Positions 15,940-23,758 are shown, numbered from the stretch's first letter. The stretch is DNA of 64,000 bases from Bacteroidota bacterium (GCA_947478465.1 CANJWH010000003.1:1-64000); one strand, 5' to 3'. Made by a program: numbers and translations. Notes: generated by a model not told the origin, from the sequence alone.

Positions 15940-17091
15940 TTAAGAATTCAAAATAATTCTGAAAGTAGTTCCCTTATCAACGACAGAATTTTTTACAAAA
16001 ATTTTTCCGGAATGGTAATTTTCAATAATGCGTTTGGTAAGCGAAAGTCCAAGCCCCCAGCCACGTTGCTTTGTAGTAAAGCCTGGTTCAAAAACCGTTT
16101 TGAATTTTGATTTTGGCATTCCTTTCCCTGTGTCTGAAACATCAATAATAACTTGCCCTTCTTTCGCTTCCATTTCAACGCTAATAGTTCCTGCACCATT
16201 CATCGCATCAATTGCATTGCGACATAAATTCTCTATTACCCATTCAAACAACGGAATATTCATCGGAACATTTACATCTGTTGTATTTCCCGGATTGAAA
16301 TTATAAACCACTTTTTTTGATGAACGTAACTTCATGTAATTAACCGACTCTTCCATTACCTGAGCAATATTTTTCAATTCAAGTTTTGGTGTTGCTCCAA
16401 TTTTTGAAAAACGTTCGGTAATAGTTTCTAATCGTTTTAAATCCTGTCCAATCTCAGTTAACGTTTGTTCGTCAACACCTTTTGCTCGCAGGTGTTCCAT
16501 CCACGCTAGTAAGGATGAAATAGGGGTACCCAATTGGTGAGCAGTTTCTTTTGCCATGCCTACCCAAACCTGATTTTGTTCAGCTTTACGTGAGGTGCTG
16601 AATGCAATATAAGAGACAAAAATGAAAAGTGATATTACGCCCAACTGAACGTACGGATAATATTTCAGGCTGTAATAAAGTTTTGAATTGCGGTAAAAGA
16701 TCAGATTCTTTTCACCTGCAACAAGACCTACTTCTATAGGAGTATGTTCTTCTTTCATAAGTAGCAGTTGTTCTTTCACGTATGTGCTATCAAGCGATTG
16801 CAGCGAGTCAAGGTTTCTTACAGAAATAACATTTTCATTCTGGTCTGTAAGAATTACGGGAACCGTTTCATTGTCACGAATAACTTCAAATACAAAACTG
16901 ATATCAATATTTTCATCAGCTGAGTTGGCAAGCAATTCAGTTGCTTTTGCCCAGAGTTTTACTTTGTTCTCTTCTTCCTGTGCCAGTTGTTTCACCAGCC
17001 TGTCGGTATATACAAGTGACGAAATACCTATCAAAGCTGCAGTAACAAAAAGCAGTCGTTTCCAGGTTTGTTTTTTGGAGTAAATGTTCAA
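15940..17091 (-). CDS. membrane-bound sensor histidine kinase
   Basis: 383 residues, TTG start. TM1 at about 13-29 and TM2 at about 148-165 bracket an extracytoplasmic sensor region of about 115 residues with no named domain. The phospho-acceptor helix is GMAKETAHQLGTPISSLLAWMEHL, with His185; the AHQLGTPIS form is a Bacteroidota-typical H-box variant. The ATPase domain has an N-box NLCRNAIDAM, a G1 box DTGKGMP, an F-box EPGFTTK and a G2 box GWGLGLSL. There is no HAMP linker. No response regulator is adjacent; hemW follows after one base. The stimulus is unknown. Confidence 0.9.
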   Translation of the reverse strand: MNIYSKKQTWKRLLFVTAALIGISSLVYTDRLVKQLAQEEENKVKLWAKATELLANSADENIDISFVFEVIRDNETVPVILTDQNENVISVRNLDSLQSLDSTYVKEQLLLMKEEHTPIEVGLVAGEKNLIFYRNSKLYYSLKYYPYVQLGVISLFIFVSYIAFSTSRKAEQNQVWVGMAKETAHQLGTPISSLLAWMEHLRAKGVDEQTLTEIGQDLKRLETITERFSKIGATPKLELKNIAQVMEESVNYMKLRSSKKVVYNFNPGNTTDVNVPMNIPLFEWVIENLCRNAIDAMNGAGTISVEMEAKEGQVIIDVSDTGKGMPKSKFKTVFEPGFTTKQRGWGLGLSLTKRIIENYHSGKIFVKNSVVDKGTTFRIILNS

Positions 17092-17112
17092 GAGGCCTTA
17101 TTTAACAGGTTT

Positions 17113-17120
17113 CAAAGCTA
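17113..17120 (-). promoter_or_regulatory. -7 box TAGCTTTG of the histidine kinase-hemW operon
   Basis: An exact TAnnTTTG match on the minus strand between the hpf terminator and the kinase start. The TTG start at 17091 is 21 bases downstream, implying a leader of about 15 bases. Confidence 0.5.
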
Positions 17121-17135
17121 TAAAATAAAGAAACA

Positions 17136-17166
17136 AAAAGCCCCTCGCCAAAGGCGAAGGGCTTTT
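17136..17166 (-). terminator. terminator of the rpsU-xerC-hpf operon
   Basis: A 14-bp GC-rich stem with one mismatch (AAAAGCCCCTCGCC / GGCGAAGGGCTTTT) and an AAA loop, 18 bases past the hpf stop. On the minus strand it continues into a T-rich tract. Confidence 0.88.
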
Positions 17167-17183
17167 CAAAGATTTGATTATTG

Positions 17184-17483
17184 TTATAAACCTTTAATTT
17201 TTTCTTTGTGTTTTTTTATTTGTCTTGTTAGTGCTTCCACTGCTGTGTCGGTAGCTTCCTCAAAGGTTTTGCATTGTTTTTTTACAAATAAATCATTGCC
17301 CGGAATATGAAGTTTTATCTCAGCAACTTTATTTTCGGTATTGCTGTTTTTGTCAAGTTTAAGAAATACCTCGCTTGCAATTATTTCATTGTAAAAATGA
17401 CCTAATTTGTCCACTTTTTCTTCTACGAACTGAAGTAGTTTAACATCAGCGTCAAAATGGATACTTTGAATTTTCACTTTCAT
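17184..17483 (-). CDS. hpf: ribosome hibernation-promoting factor, short form
   Basis: 99 residues of the HPF/RaiA (YfiA) family: MKVKIQSIHFDADVKLLQFVEEKVDKLGHF, the central VFLKLDKNSNTENKVAEIKLHIPGNDLFV and a basic C-terminal helix (RQIKKHKEKIKGL). It binds the 30S decoding centre of idle ribosomes. The long-form dimerisation domain is absent. It is the last gene of rpsU-xerC-hpf, an order I recall as common in this phylum. Uniquely among the starts I checked, it has a strong Shine-Dalgarno sequence, AAGGAGG, ending 5 bases before the ATG and immediately after the xerC stop. Confidence 0.93.
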   Translation of the reverse strand: MKVKIQSIHFDADVKLLQFVEEKVDKLGHFYNEIIASEVFLKLDKNSNTENKVAEIKLHIPGNDLFVKKQCKTFEEATDTAVEALTRQIKKHKEKIKGL

Positions 17484-17488
17484 GTTGT

Positions 17489-17495
17489 CCTCCTT
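17489..17495 (-). promoter_or_regulatory. strong Shine-Dalgarno sequence of hpf
   Basis: AAGGAGG on the minus strand, 5 bases from the hpf ATG. Other starts in the window are preceded by A-rich sequence without GGAGG, as is usual in Bacteroidota. Confidence 0.85.
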
Positions 17496-17497
17496 TT

Positions 17498-18385
17498 TTA
17501 TGCCCTTGGATGGGCTTGTTTATAAATTGATTTTAATTTCTCTATTGTGTTATGCGTGTAAATTTGTGTGGCTGAAAGATTGGTGTGACCAAGGATTTCT
17601 TTTATCGTGTTTAACTCGGCTCCGTTGTTCAGCATATGCGTTGCAAATGTGTGTCTCATAACGTGCGGGCTTCTTTTTTCTATCGTTGTGACAAGGCTAA
17701 GGTAACTATTCACAAGACTGTAAACAAGTTTTTCGCCCATTTTTTTGCCTTTGTCATTCACAAAAAGAACTTCATTATCCATATTTTTTCCGGTTTGCTT
17801 CTGTTTTTCAGCGAGATAGACTTTAAGAGAGGCAGCCAGTTTATCTGTGAACGGGATAATCCGCTCTTTATTTCGTTTACCTAAAACTTTAAGCTCACGA
17901 TTGTAAAAATTAATGTCAGAAGTTTTCAAATTAATTAGTTCTGCCCGCCTCATTCCAGTTGAATAAAGCATTTCCAGCACTAACTTATCACGTTTTCCCT
18001 TAAAACCAGGTTTAAATTCAAGCGTATTAAACAATTGCTCCATATCAGGCTCGCTGGCAAAGTGAGGAATTTGTTTTTTCACTTTCAGAGCAGTAATTTT
18101 CTGTGTTGGATTGTAGTCAATCACTCCTTCACGTTTCAGAAACTTGAAGTAGGAGCGAAGTGCGGTAATTTTTCTATTTACGCTGCGCGGATTGAGTTCT
18201 TTCTCCATCAGAGAAACAATCCAGGCGCGCACATCGTGGTGCTCGGGTTTGTGCTCGTCAGGCAATTGAAGTTCCCCTTTCATGAAAAGGTAGAACTGAC
18301 TTAAGTCGTTTTTGTAAGAAATCAGGGAATGAGGCGAGTAACGTCTTTCCTTTTTCAGATAATCAATGAAAGTTTCAATCGCCAT
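17498..18385 (-). CDS. xerC: tyrosine recombinase, XerC/XerD type
   Basis: 295 residues, full length. An N-terminal SAM-like core-binding domain (about 1-85) precedes the catalytic domain. The active-site residues are all visible: Arg in STGMRRAEL (about 146), Lys170 in VLGKRNK, His241 and Arg244 in SPHVMRHTFATH, His267 in ILGHTNLSATQIYTH and the nucleophile Tyr276. Xer recombinases resolve chromosome dimers at dif sites. Its operon position between rpsU and hpf, rather than next to mobile genes, supports a housekeeping role. C versus D cannot be settled here. The ATG directly follows the T run of the rpsU hairpin. Confidence 0.92.
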   Translation of the reverse strand: MAIETFIDYLKKERRYSPHSLISYKNDLSQFYLFMKGELQLPDEHKPEHHDVRAWIVSLMEKELNPRSVNRKITALRSYFKFLKREGVIDYNPTQKITALKVKKQIPHFASEPDMEQLFNTLEFKPGFKGKRDKLVLEMLYSTGMRRAELINLKTSDINFYNRELKVLGKRNKERIIPFTDKLAASLKVYLAEKQKQTGKNMDNEVLFVNDKGKKMGEKLVYSLVNSYLSLVTTIEKRSPHVMRHTFATHMLNNGAELNTIKEILGHTNLSATQIYTHNTIEKLKSIYKQAHPRA

Positions 18386-18392
18386 AAATAAA

Positions 18393-18457
18393 AAAGGAAT
18401 TTGACTTTAGTACGAAGGCAAACGGTTAAAGTTTACCTTTATAAGTCAAATTCCTTT
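18393..18457 (-). terminator. compound terminator/attenuator hairpin between rpsU and xerC
   Basis: A perfect 15-bp outer stem (AAAGGAATTTGACTT and complement, 18393-18407 and 18443-18457) encloses a second 7-bp stem (18417-18423 with 18431-18437, one wobble pair). On the minus strand the structure runs into TTTTTTATTT and then the xerC ATG. It probably ends most rpsU transcripts and limits read-through to xerC-hpf. Confidence 0.8.
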
Positions 18458-18508
18458 CTTCACGAAAAGAATGTATGTCTTGTTGAAGAGTTAAGCGAGT
18501 GCTTATTA

Positions 18509-18706
18509 CTAAGCCTCTTCTTCTGCTCTTCTAAGGCCTTGAACGTAAACGGCCTTTTTTATTTCGGTTCTTCTTTTAACCGAAGGCTTTGTAAATTGTT
18601 GTCTTTCACGAAGTTCTTTAACAACAGCAGTTTTTTCAAACTTACGTTTAAACTTCTTAAGAGCTCTTTCAATGTTTTCGCCTTCTTTGATAGGAATTAC
18701 TAGCAT
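18509..18706 (-). CDS. rpsU: 30S ribosomal protein bS21
   Basis: 65 residues, very basic and helical. MLVIPIKEGENIERALKKFKRKFEKTAVVKELRERQQFTKPSVKRRTEIKKA is the standard bS21 sequence with the Bacteroidota C-terminus (LRRAEEEA). The protein sits on the 30S platform near the 3' end of 16S rRNA; in Flavobacterium johnsoniae it is known to help occlude the anti-Shine-Dalgarno. Here it heads rpsU-xerC-hpf with a full -33/-7 promoter. The leader of about 25 bases is A-rich and shows no Shine-Dalgarno, unlike reports for rpsU of some relatives. Confidence 0.96.
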   Translation of the reverse strand: MLVIPIKEGENIERALKKFKRKFEKTAVVKELRERQQFTKPSVKRRTEIKKAVYVQGLRRAEEEA

Positions 18707-18734
18707 GTTTTTATCTTTTTTTTAAAACGGGCTG

Positions 18735-18764
18735 CAAAGATAGAAAAAGGTTTTTAATCACAAA
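18735..18764 (-). promoter_or_regulatory. rpsU promoter (TTTG-N18-TATCTTTG)
   Basis: On the minus strand TTTG (18764-18761) is followed after 18 bases by TATCTTTG (18742-18735), the same spacing as the T9SS cargo promoter at 12230-12259. The rpsU ATG is 28 bases downstream. Confidence 0.75.
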
Positions 18765-18798
18765 ATCGGTTTCAATATTAATTTAGCCGCTTCTTGAA

Positions 18799-20904
18799 AT
18801 GGCAGGAACTTTTTTAGAAACCCCGATAGAATACCTCAAAGGAGTTGGTCCGGAGCGCGGCAAATCGTTAAGGGCCGAGTTGAGCATTGAATGCTTTGCC
18901 GACCTGCTTTCTTATTATCCCTTCCGCTATGTTGACCGTACTAAGTTTCATAAAACCACAGAGTTGGATGCCGATATGCCTTATGTGCAGTTGAAAGGCA
19001 AAATAATTTCAATGGAAGTAATTGGGAAAAGTCGTCCACAAAGGTTAGTTGCTGTTTTTAAAGATGATTTCGGTAAAATTGATTTGGTCTGGTTCCAGGG
19101 AATAAAATGGGTTAAAAATTCAATCAAGCCCGGAACTGAATATGTGATTTTTGGGAAACCAACGGTTTTTAACGGGAAGTTCAATATCGCACATCCTGAA
19201 GTAGATGAAGTGAATGAAGAAAACCTGAAACTGCAAAGCGCCTTGCAGGCCATGTATAACAGCACAGAAAAGCTGAAACTGAAAGGACTGGATAGTCGTG
19301 GGATTTCAAAACTTGTTCGTGCACTTATGCAAACCAGTGATAATAAAATTCCTGAAAATCTGCCTGTTGAAATTATTAACAGCAACCATTTTATTTCAAG
19401 GGGAAGTGCTTTTTATCAAATTCATCTTCCTGCAAATCCAGAGCTGCTTAAAAAAGCAGAATTACGTTTGAAATTTGAAGAGCTTTTTTACATACAGTTG
19501 ATGTTGTTGCGCCAGAAAGCAATCAACCAGAAAATATATCACGGTTTCAGGTTTGGCAGTATTGGCGAACATTTCAATGCGTTTTTTAAAAATAACCTTC
19601 CGTTTGAATTAACAAATGCGCAGAAACGGGTTTTAAAAGAAATTCGTTCAGATGTTGGTTCCGGAAAACACATGAATCGCCTTTTGCAGGGCGATGTAGG
19701 AAGCGGAAAAACAATTGTTGCGCTGATGACTATGCTTATGGCATTGGATAACGGTTTTCAAGCTTGTCTGATGGCACCAACCGAAATTCTGGCGGTTCAG
19801 CATTTTGAAAGCATTACTGCACTTCTGAAAGGCATGAATATAAAAGTGGGTTTGCTCACAGGCTCTTCAAAAGGTTCAGCACGGAAGCAAATTCATGAAC
19901 AGTTGCTTTCAGGTGAAATGCATATTTTACTGGGAACCCATGCCTTAATTGAACCAATTGTTCAGTTTAAAAATTTAGGGATGGTAGTGGTTGACGAGCA
20001 GCATCGTTTTGGAGTGGAGCAGCGCGCCAAACTTTGGAGAAAAAATGTCAACCCACCCCATGTGTTGATTATGACTGCAACACCGATTCCACGAACGTTG
20101 GCAATGACACTTTATGGCGATCTTGATGTTTCAGTTATTGATGAATTGCCACCGGGGCGTCAACCGATAAAGACCATTCATCTTTTTGATTCAAACCGGT
20201 TGAAAATTCATGGGTTCATGAAAGAACAAATTAAGTTGGGAAGACAGATTTATGTGGTATATCCGTTGATTGAAGAGTCTGAAAAAATGGATTACAAAGA
20301 TCTGATGGAAGGTTATGAAAGTATGTTGCGTGCTTTTCCGCGACCTGAATATCAGGTGAGCGTTGTGCATGGAAGAATGACTGCAAAAGACAAAGATTTT
20401 GAGATGCAACGTTTCCAAAAAAATCAAACTAATATCATGGTAGCAACAACGGTAATCGAGGTTGGTGTAAATATTCCCAATGCTTCGGTAATGGTGATTG
20501 AAAGCGCGGAACGTTTCGGACTTTCGCAGTTGCATCAGTTGCGCGGAAGGGTTGGTCGCGGTGCCGATCAGAGTTATTGTATGTTGGTTACATCGTTCAA
20601 ACTTTCTGCCGATGCAAAATTGCGTTTAGAAACCATGTGCAAAACCAATGATGGTTTTGAAATTGCAGATGTTGATTTGCGTTTGCGCGGACCAGGCGAT
20701 TTGGCAGGAACGCAGCAAAGCGGACTTCCCGATTTTAAAATTTCAAACATTGCAACGGACGGTGCAATTCTTACTGAGGCGCGAAACGCAGCGTTAAAGA
20801 TTCTGGAAGACGACCCGCAATTTTCACAACCCAAAAACAATGTGATTGCTTTGTATTTGAATTTTATCAATCGCAATAAACAGGACTGGGCGAGGATTTC
20901 ATGA
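18799..20904 (+). CDS. recG: ATP-dependent DNA helicase RecG
   Basis: 701 residues. The N-terminal wedge OB domain (about 60-150) is followed by the SF2 helicase core: Walker A LLQGDVGSGKTIVALM, the DEQH box VVVDEQHRFGVEQR, motif III TATPIPRTLAMTLYGDLDVS and motif VI LHQLRGRVGRGADQSYC, with the RecG-specific C-terminal part (DLRLRGPGDLAGTQQSGLPDF). It remodels stalled replication forks and branch-migrates Holliday junctions. It is divergent from rpsU. The lipoprotein gene downstream is on the same strand with a 43-base gap and its own -7 box. Confidence 0.97.
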   Translation: MAGTFLETPIEYLKGVGPERGKSLRAELSIECFADLLSYYPFRYVDRTKFHKTTELDADMPYVQLKGKIISMEVIGKSRPQRLVAVFKDDFGKIDLVWFQGIKWVKNSIKPGTEYVIFGKPTVFNGKFNIAHPEVDEVNEENLKLQSALQAMYNSTEKLKLKGLDSRGISKLVRALMQTSDNKIPENLPVEIINSNHFISRGSAFYQIHLPANPELLKKAELRLKFEELFYIQLMLLRQKAINQKIYHGFRFGSIGEHFNAFFKNNLPFELTNAQKRVLKEIRSDVGSGKHMNRLLQGDVGSGKTIVALMTMLMALDNGFQACLMAPTEILAVQHFESITALLKGMNIKVGLLTGSSKGSARKQIHEQLLSGEMHILLGTHALIEPIVQFKNLGMVVVDEQHRFGVEQRAKLWRKNVNPPHVLIMTATPIPRTLAMTLYGDLDVSVIDELPPGRQPIKTIHLFDSNRLKIHGFMKEQIKLGRQIYVVYPLIEESEKMDYKDLMEGYESMLRAFPRPEYQVSVVHGRMTAKDKDFEMQRFQKNQTNIMVATTVIEVGVNIPNASVMVIESAERFGLSQLHQLRGRVGRGADQSYCMLVTSFKLSADAKLRLETMCKTNDGFEIADVDLRLRGPGDLAGTQQSGLPDFKISNIATDGAILTEARNAALKILEDDPQFSQPKNNVIALYLNFINRNKQDWARIS

Positions 20905-20921
20905 TTTGAAAAATATTCGTT

Positions 20922-20929
20922 TAGATTTG
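20922..20929 (+). promoter_or_regulatory. -7 box TAGATTTG upstream of the lipase-like lipoprotein gene
   Basis: An exact TAnnTTTG match in the 43-base gap after recG, 18 bases before the ATG at 20948. This favours that ATG over the TTG at 20906, which lies upstream of the box. Confidence 0.5.
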
Positions 20930-20947
20930 TCAAAACTAATTTCCCCC

Positions 20948-22270
20948 ATGAAAAAATTACTTACACAATCACTCATTCTTCTTGGTCTGTTTTTTATTAC
21001 AGGACATTTTTCGTCATGCAAAAAAGACGACTGTGATCACGATTCAATTCCACAGAACGAAGTATGCAAAACGAGTAATCTTCCCGTAGTGATGGTGCAT
21101 GGTTTTCTTGCTTCGGGTGACACCTGGGCCAATCATGCCATGCGTTTCAGAGAGAACGGATATGAATCAACTCAGTTATATGCATTTGACTGGAATACAT
21201 TAAGCCAAAGCGGAAATGAAGCTTTACTGGATGCATTTATTGATGAAGTTTTGGCAGCAACGGGTGCCAGTCAGGTAGATTTAATTGGCCACTCTGCCGG
21301 TGGCGGTTTGGGTTATACCTATTTAAATGATAGCACACGTGCTGCAAAAGTTGCACACTATGTTCACGTTGCCAGTTCAGTTCAACCGGGACCTGCGGGT
21401 ACAAATGGTGAAATACCTACTTTAAATTTATGGAGTGAAGATGATGAAATTGCTGCCGGAGGTGATATTACCGGAGCAACCAATGTAAAACTTGTTGGTG
21501 CTGATCATTATCAGGTAGCAACAAATGCAGAATCATTTGCTTCAATTTTTTCTTTTCTCAATGAAGGTAAAACAGCTTGCGTTACTTCTATAGTTGCTGA
21601 AGAGCCTGTTCAACTTTCCGGGCGTGTTGTTACCTTGGGCGAAAATACACCACTTCTAGCTGCAAGTGTTGAAATCTATGAAGTTTCTGCTGCTACCGGT
21701 TTCAGGGTTTCAACTTCACCTGAAACTATCTTAACAACAGACAGCAAAGGTTACTGGGGACCATTTGCCGCAAAATCAAATACAAACTATGAGTTTCGTG
21801 TGGTAAGTGCTGATCCAGCTGACAGAGTTGTGCACTATTATCGTGAAGGAGCAATCCGCTCTAATAAGTTTGTTTATCTGCGCACCTTTCCTCCTGCGGG
21901 TTCAACTATTGCATTGCTTTTAAATGGTGTTCCTGAAAACACCAATCAAAGCGCAGTTGTTGTATTTTCTTCCAGCCAGGCAGTGGTAAACGGAAGGGAT
22001 TCGCTTTCATCCGGTGGTGTTGATTTGTCTTCTGCGCAATATGCTTCACCTGCAAAAACCGCTATTGCCTATTTTCTTTATGATGATGGCGACAGCCAAA
22101 CCAGTGGAAGCCCTGTTGGTTTTTTTGGTTCATTTTCTTTTTTGAACGGAGTGGATATCTTTTTTCCGGCAAGCCCGGAAACTACTATTCCTGTTTACTT
22201 TAACGGAAGAACATTGAATGTAAAAAACTGGGCTTCGGAAGAAGGAGTTATTGTTACGGTATTCGATTAA
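20948..22270 (+). CDS. alpha/beta-hydrolase lipoprotein, lipase-like
   Basis: 440 residues from the ATG at 20948. A signal ending in a lipobox-like HFSSC|KK anchors the protein. The hydrolase domain (about 45-210) has the oxyanion segment VVMVHGFLASGDTWANHAMRF and the nucleophile elbow LIGHSAGGG (Ser about 125); a likely acid is in NLWSEDDEI and the His in VGADHYQV. A second half (about 220-440) is beta-rich: a carboxypeptidase-regulatory-like segment (LSGRVVTLGENTPLLAASVEIY) and a C-terminal jelly-roll-like region. The pattern recalls secreted lipases or polyester depolymerases. Substrate is unknown. Confidence 0.8.
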   Translation: MKKLLTQSLILLGLFFITGHFSSCKKDDCDHDSIPQNEVCKTSNLPVVMVHGFLASGDTWANHAMRFRENGYESTQLYAFDWNTLSQSGNEALLDAFIDEVLAATGASQVDLIGHSAGGGLGYTYLNDSTRAAKVAHYVHVASSVQPGPAGTNGEIPTLNLWSEDDEIAAGGDITGATNVKLVGADHYQVATNAESFASIFSFLNEGKTACVTSIVAEEPVQLSGRVVTLGENTPLLAASVEIYEVSAATGFRVSTSPETILTTDSKGYWGPFAAKSNTNYEFRVVSADPADRVVHYYREGAIRSNKFVYLRTFPPAGSTIALLLNGVPENTNQSAVVVFSSSQAVVNGRDSLSSGGVDLSSAQYASPAKTAIAYFLYDDGDSQTSGSPVGFFGSFSFLNGVDIFFPASPETTIPVYFNGRTLNVKNWASEEGVIVTVFD

Positions 22271-22299
22271 ATTTTTTCTGTAAGAAAAAATATTTTTTT
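22271..22299 (+). terminator. weak AT-rich terminator after the lipase-like gene
   Basis: A 9-bp stem (ATTTTTTCT / AGAAAAAAT, loop GTA) directly after the stop codon, followed by a T run. It is entirely A/T except for one pair, so efficiency is doubtful. Confidence 0.4.
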
Positions 22300-22360
22300 G
22301 GCTTTGCACAATATCTGAAAATAATGTGCGTTAGACCTATATAACTAATAACACAAAGCC

Positions 22361-23005
22361 ATGCAAAAACTAATTATCATCATTGCCATGGCGCTGGTAA
22401 GTTACCAGGCGCAGGCACAGAAAAGCGCAGCCGACAAGCATCTTGCCGGAGGTGGAGATTTTGATTTAGGAATGCGAACCTCTGTAAGTTTTTTTAACGA
22501 TGCAGGTTACGTTGGTCAGGGAGTAGGGGGGCAATTTAGATTACGTTTCCTTGAACGTTTGAATACTGAATGGTATGCCGACATTCTTGCCACTAACATT
22601 GGAAATGTAGGAACAAGAAAAGATATGCATATTGGATGGAGCGTGATGTTTTACATGTTTAACACCGAACGGGTAAAAGGGAAATTCACTCCTTATATTA
22701 TAGCAGGACATTGTTTTGACGGTTCGCATGTATTTGAAAACCGCGACCATTCCAACTCAGGAAAAATAAACAGTTCGGCTGTGCAAATGGGATTGGGAAC
22801 TTCTTATAACATCACTGATAATTTTGATCTTACGCTTACCTGTCAATATATGAATCATTTGGGCGGACATATGCACAGCGAGATTTATACAGACCCTGAG
22901 GGTTATAAACGGTTGAACATTGAGCGTTCGTCAAAAACCGATTTTGATGGGCACCTGTTGGTGAATTTAAGTTTGAATGTGAAACTGTTTGATTTCTGGA
23001 AGTAG
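22361..23005 (+). CDS. small outer-membrane beta-barrel protein
   Basis: 214 residues. A signal peptide ends at YQAQAQ. The mature part alternates polar and hydrophobic residues with many aromatic girdle positions (GVGGQFRLRFLERLNTEWYADILATN, GWSVMFYMF, FTPYIIAGHCFDG) and ends with LLVNLSLNVKLFDFWK, an even-strand finish typical of eight-stranded barrels. It belongs to the broad OMP_b-brl group; no specific function. The next gene encodes a similar-size barrel 48 bases downstream, and they may be cotranscribed. The His/Asp-rich loop (HCFDGSHVFENRDHSNSG) is notable. Confidence 0.75.
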   Translation: MQKLIIIIAMALVSYQAQAQKSAADKHLAGGGDFDLGMRTSVSFFNDAGYVGQGVGGQFRLRFLERLNTEWYADILATNIGNVGTRKDMHIGWSVMFYMFNTERVKGKFTPYIIAGHCFDGSHVFENRDHSNSGKINSSAVQMGLGTSYNITDNFDLTLTCQYMNHLGGHMHSEIYTDPEGYKRLNIERSSKTDFDGHLLVNLSLNVKLFDFWK

Positions 23006-23053
23006 TTTTATTTTTAATAGAAGAACGACTAATAACCTTTAAAATTAGAAATC

Positions 23054-23674
23054 ATGAAACGAATAATCATATTAATACTTGCAATTGCAGCTGCTAAGTT
23101 TGCTTTTTCGCAGAACGATAATCCTAAGATAAAATACCACCACATGTTGCGTGACGGGTTAAGCTTTGCCCCCGGATTTATGGTAAACGGTATGACCAAC
23201 GCTTATATCAGCGGTGTGCTCGAATACTACATTGCCGACCATGTATCCATTTCATCCACTGCTTACTACTTTCTCAATTCGCGCAAAGAAGCCTTGCCTG
23301 AAATGGCTGAGTTGAAAATGAATCATCAGCTTTACACAGGTGTGCAATACCATTTGTTGAAAGACAAAGCCTTTGATCCTTACATTGGTTTGGAGCCGGG
23401 TTTCGCACTTACACAAACAAGGGCTGCATATCCGGTCAATATTGAAAATCCTTCTGTAACCCAAATAAAAGATTCAAATATTTCAATGAACCCTATGCTT
23501 TCTTTAGATGCAGGTTTTAATGTGTATGCTGTAAAGTTTTTTCACCTGTTTGTGAATGTGCGCTACGCAACAGGTCGCCATTTGGGAGGACCAACTTCAT
23601 ATAATCTGAGTGAAATTACTACCAGTTTCGGGTTAGGTTTGAATGCTAACTTCTGGAATAAAAAGAAGAAATAG
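23054..23674 (+). CDS. small outer-membrane beta-barrel protein
   Basis: 206 residues. A signal peptide ends at KFAFSQ. Amphipathic strands such as YISGVLEYYIADHVSISSTAYYFL, LYTGVQYHLLKDKAFDPYIGLEPGFAL and the C-terminal TTSFGLGLNANFWNKKKK mark a porin-like eight-strand barrel. It resembles the preceding barrel in size and layout, though I see no close sequence identity. It is likely the second gene of a two-gene unit closed by a terminator near 23695. No function can be assigned. Confidence 0.75.
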   Translation: MKRIIILILAIAAAKFAFSQNDNPKIKYHHMLRDGLSFAPGFMVNGMTNAYISGVLEYYIADHVSISSTAYYFLNSRKEALPEMAELKMNHQLYTGVQYHLLKDKAFDPYIGLEPGFALTQTRAAYPVNIENPSVTQIKDSNISMNPMLSLDAGFNVYAVKFFHLFVNVRYATGRHLGGPTSYNLSEITTSFGLGLNANFWNKKKK

Positions 23675-23694
23675 AACGTGTGTTCATGATGTCG

Positions 23695-23732
23695 GAAGGC
23701 GTTGGGATTTATTCTCTGCGCCTTCTGTTTTT
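23695..23732 (+). terminator. putative terminator after the two barrel genes
   Basis: GAAGGCG and CGCCTTC form a 7-bp GC-rich stem with a 17-base loop, followed by TGTTTTTAT. The long loop lowers confidence. Confidence 0.55.
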
Positions 23733-23750
23733 ATGCGTTGGCTAATTTCT

Positions 23751-23758
23751 TAGCTTTG
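23751..23758 (+). promoter_or_regulatory. -7 box TAGCTTTG of ileS
   Basis: An exact TAnnTTTG match 29 bases before the ileS GTG. No clear -33 TTTG. Confidence 0.5.

Noticed and set aside
17498-18385. xerC as an integron, phage or island integrase
   Set aside because: It lies in the rpsU-xerC-hpf operon with no attachment site, tRNA or cargo genes; the sequence fits housekeeping Xer recombinases.
20906-20947. Longer TTG start of the lipase-like gene
   Set aside because: It lies upstream of the -7 box, and the signal peptide begins at 20948.
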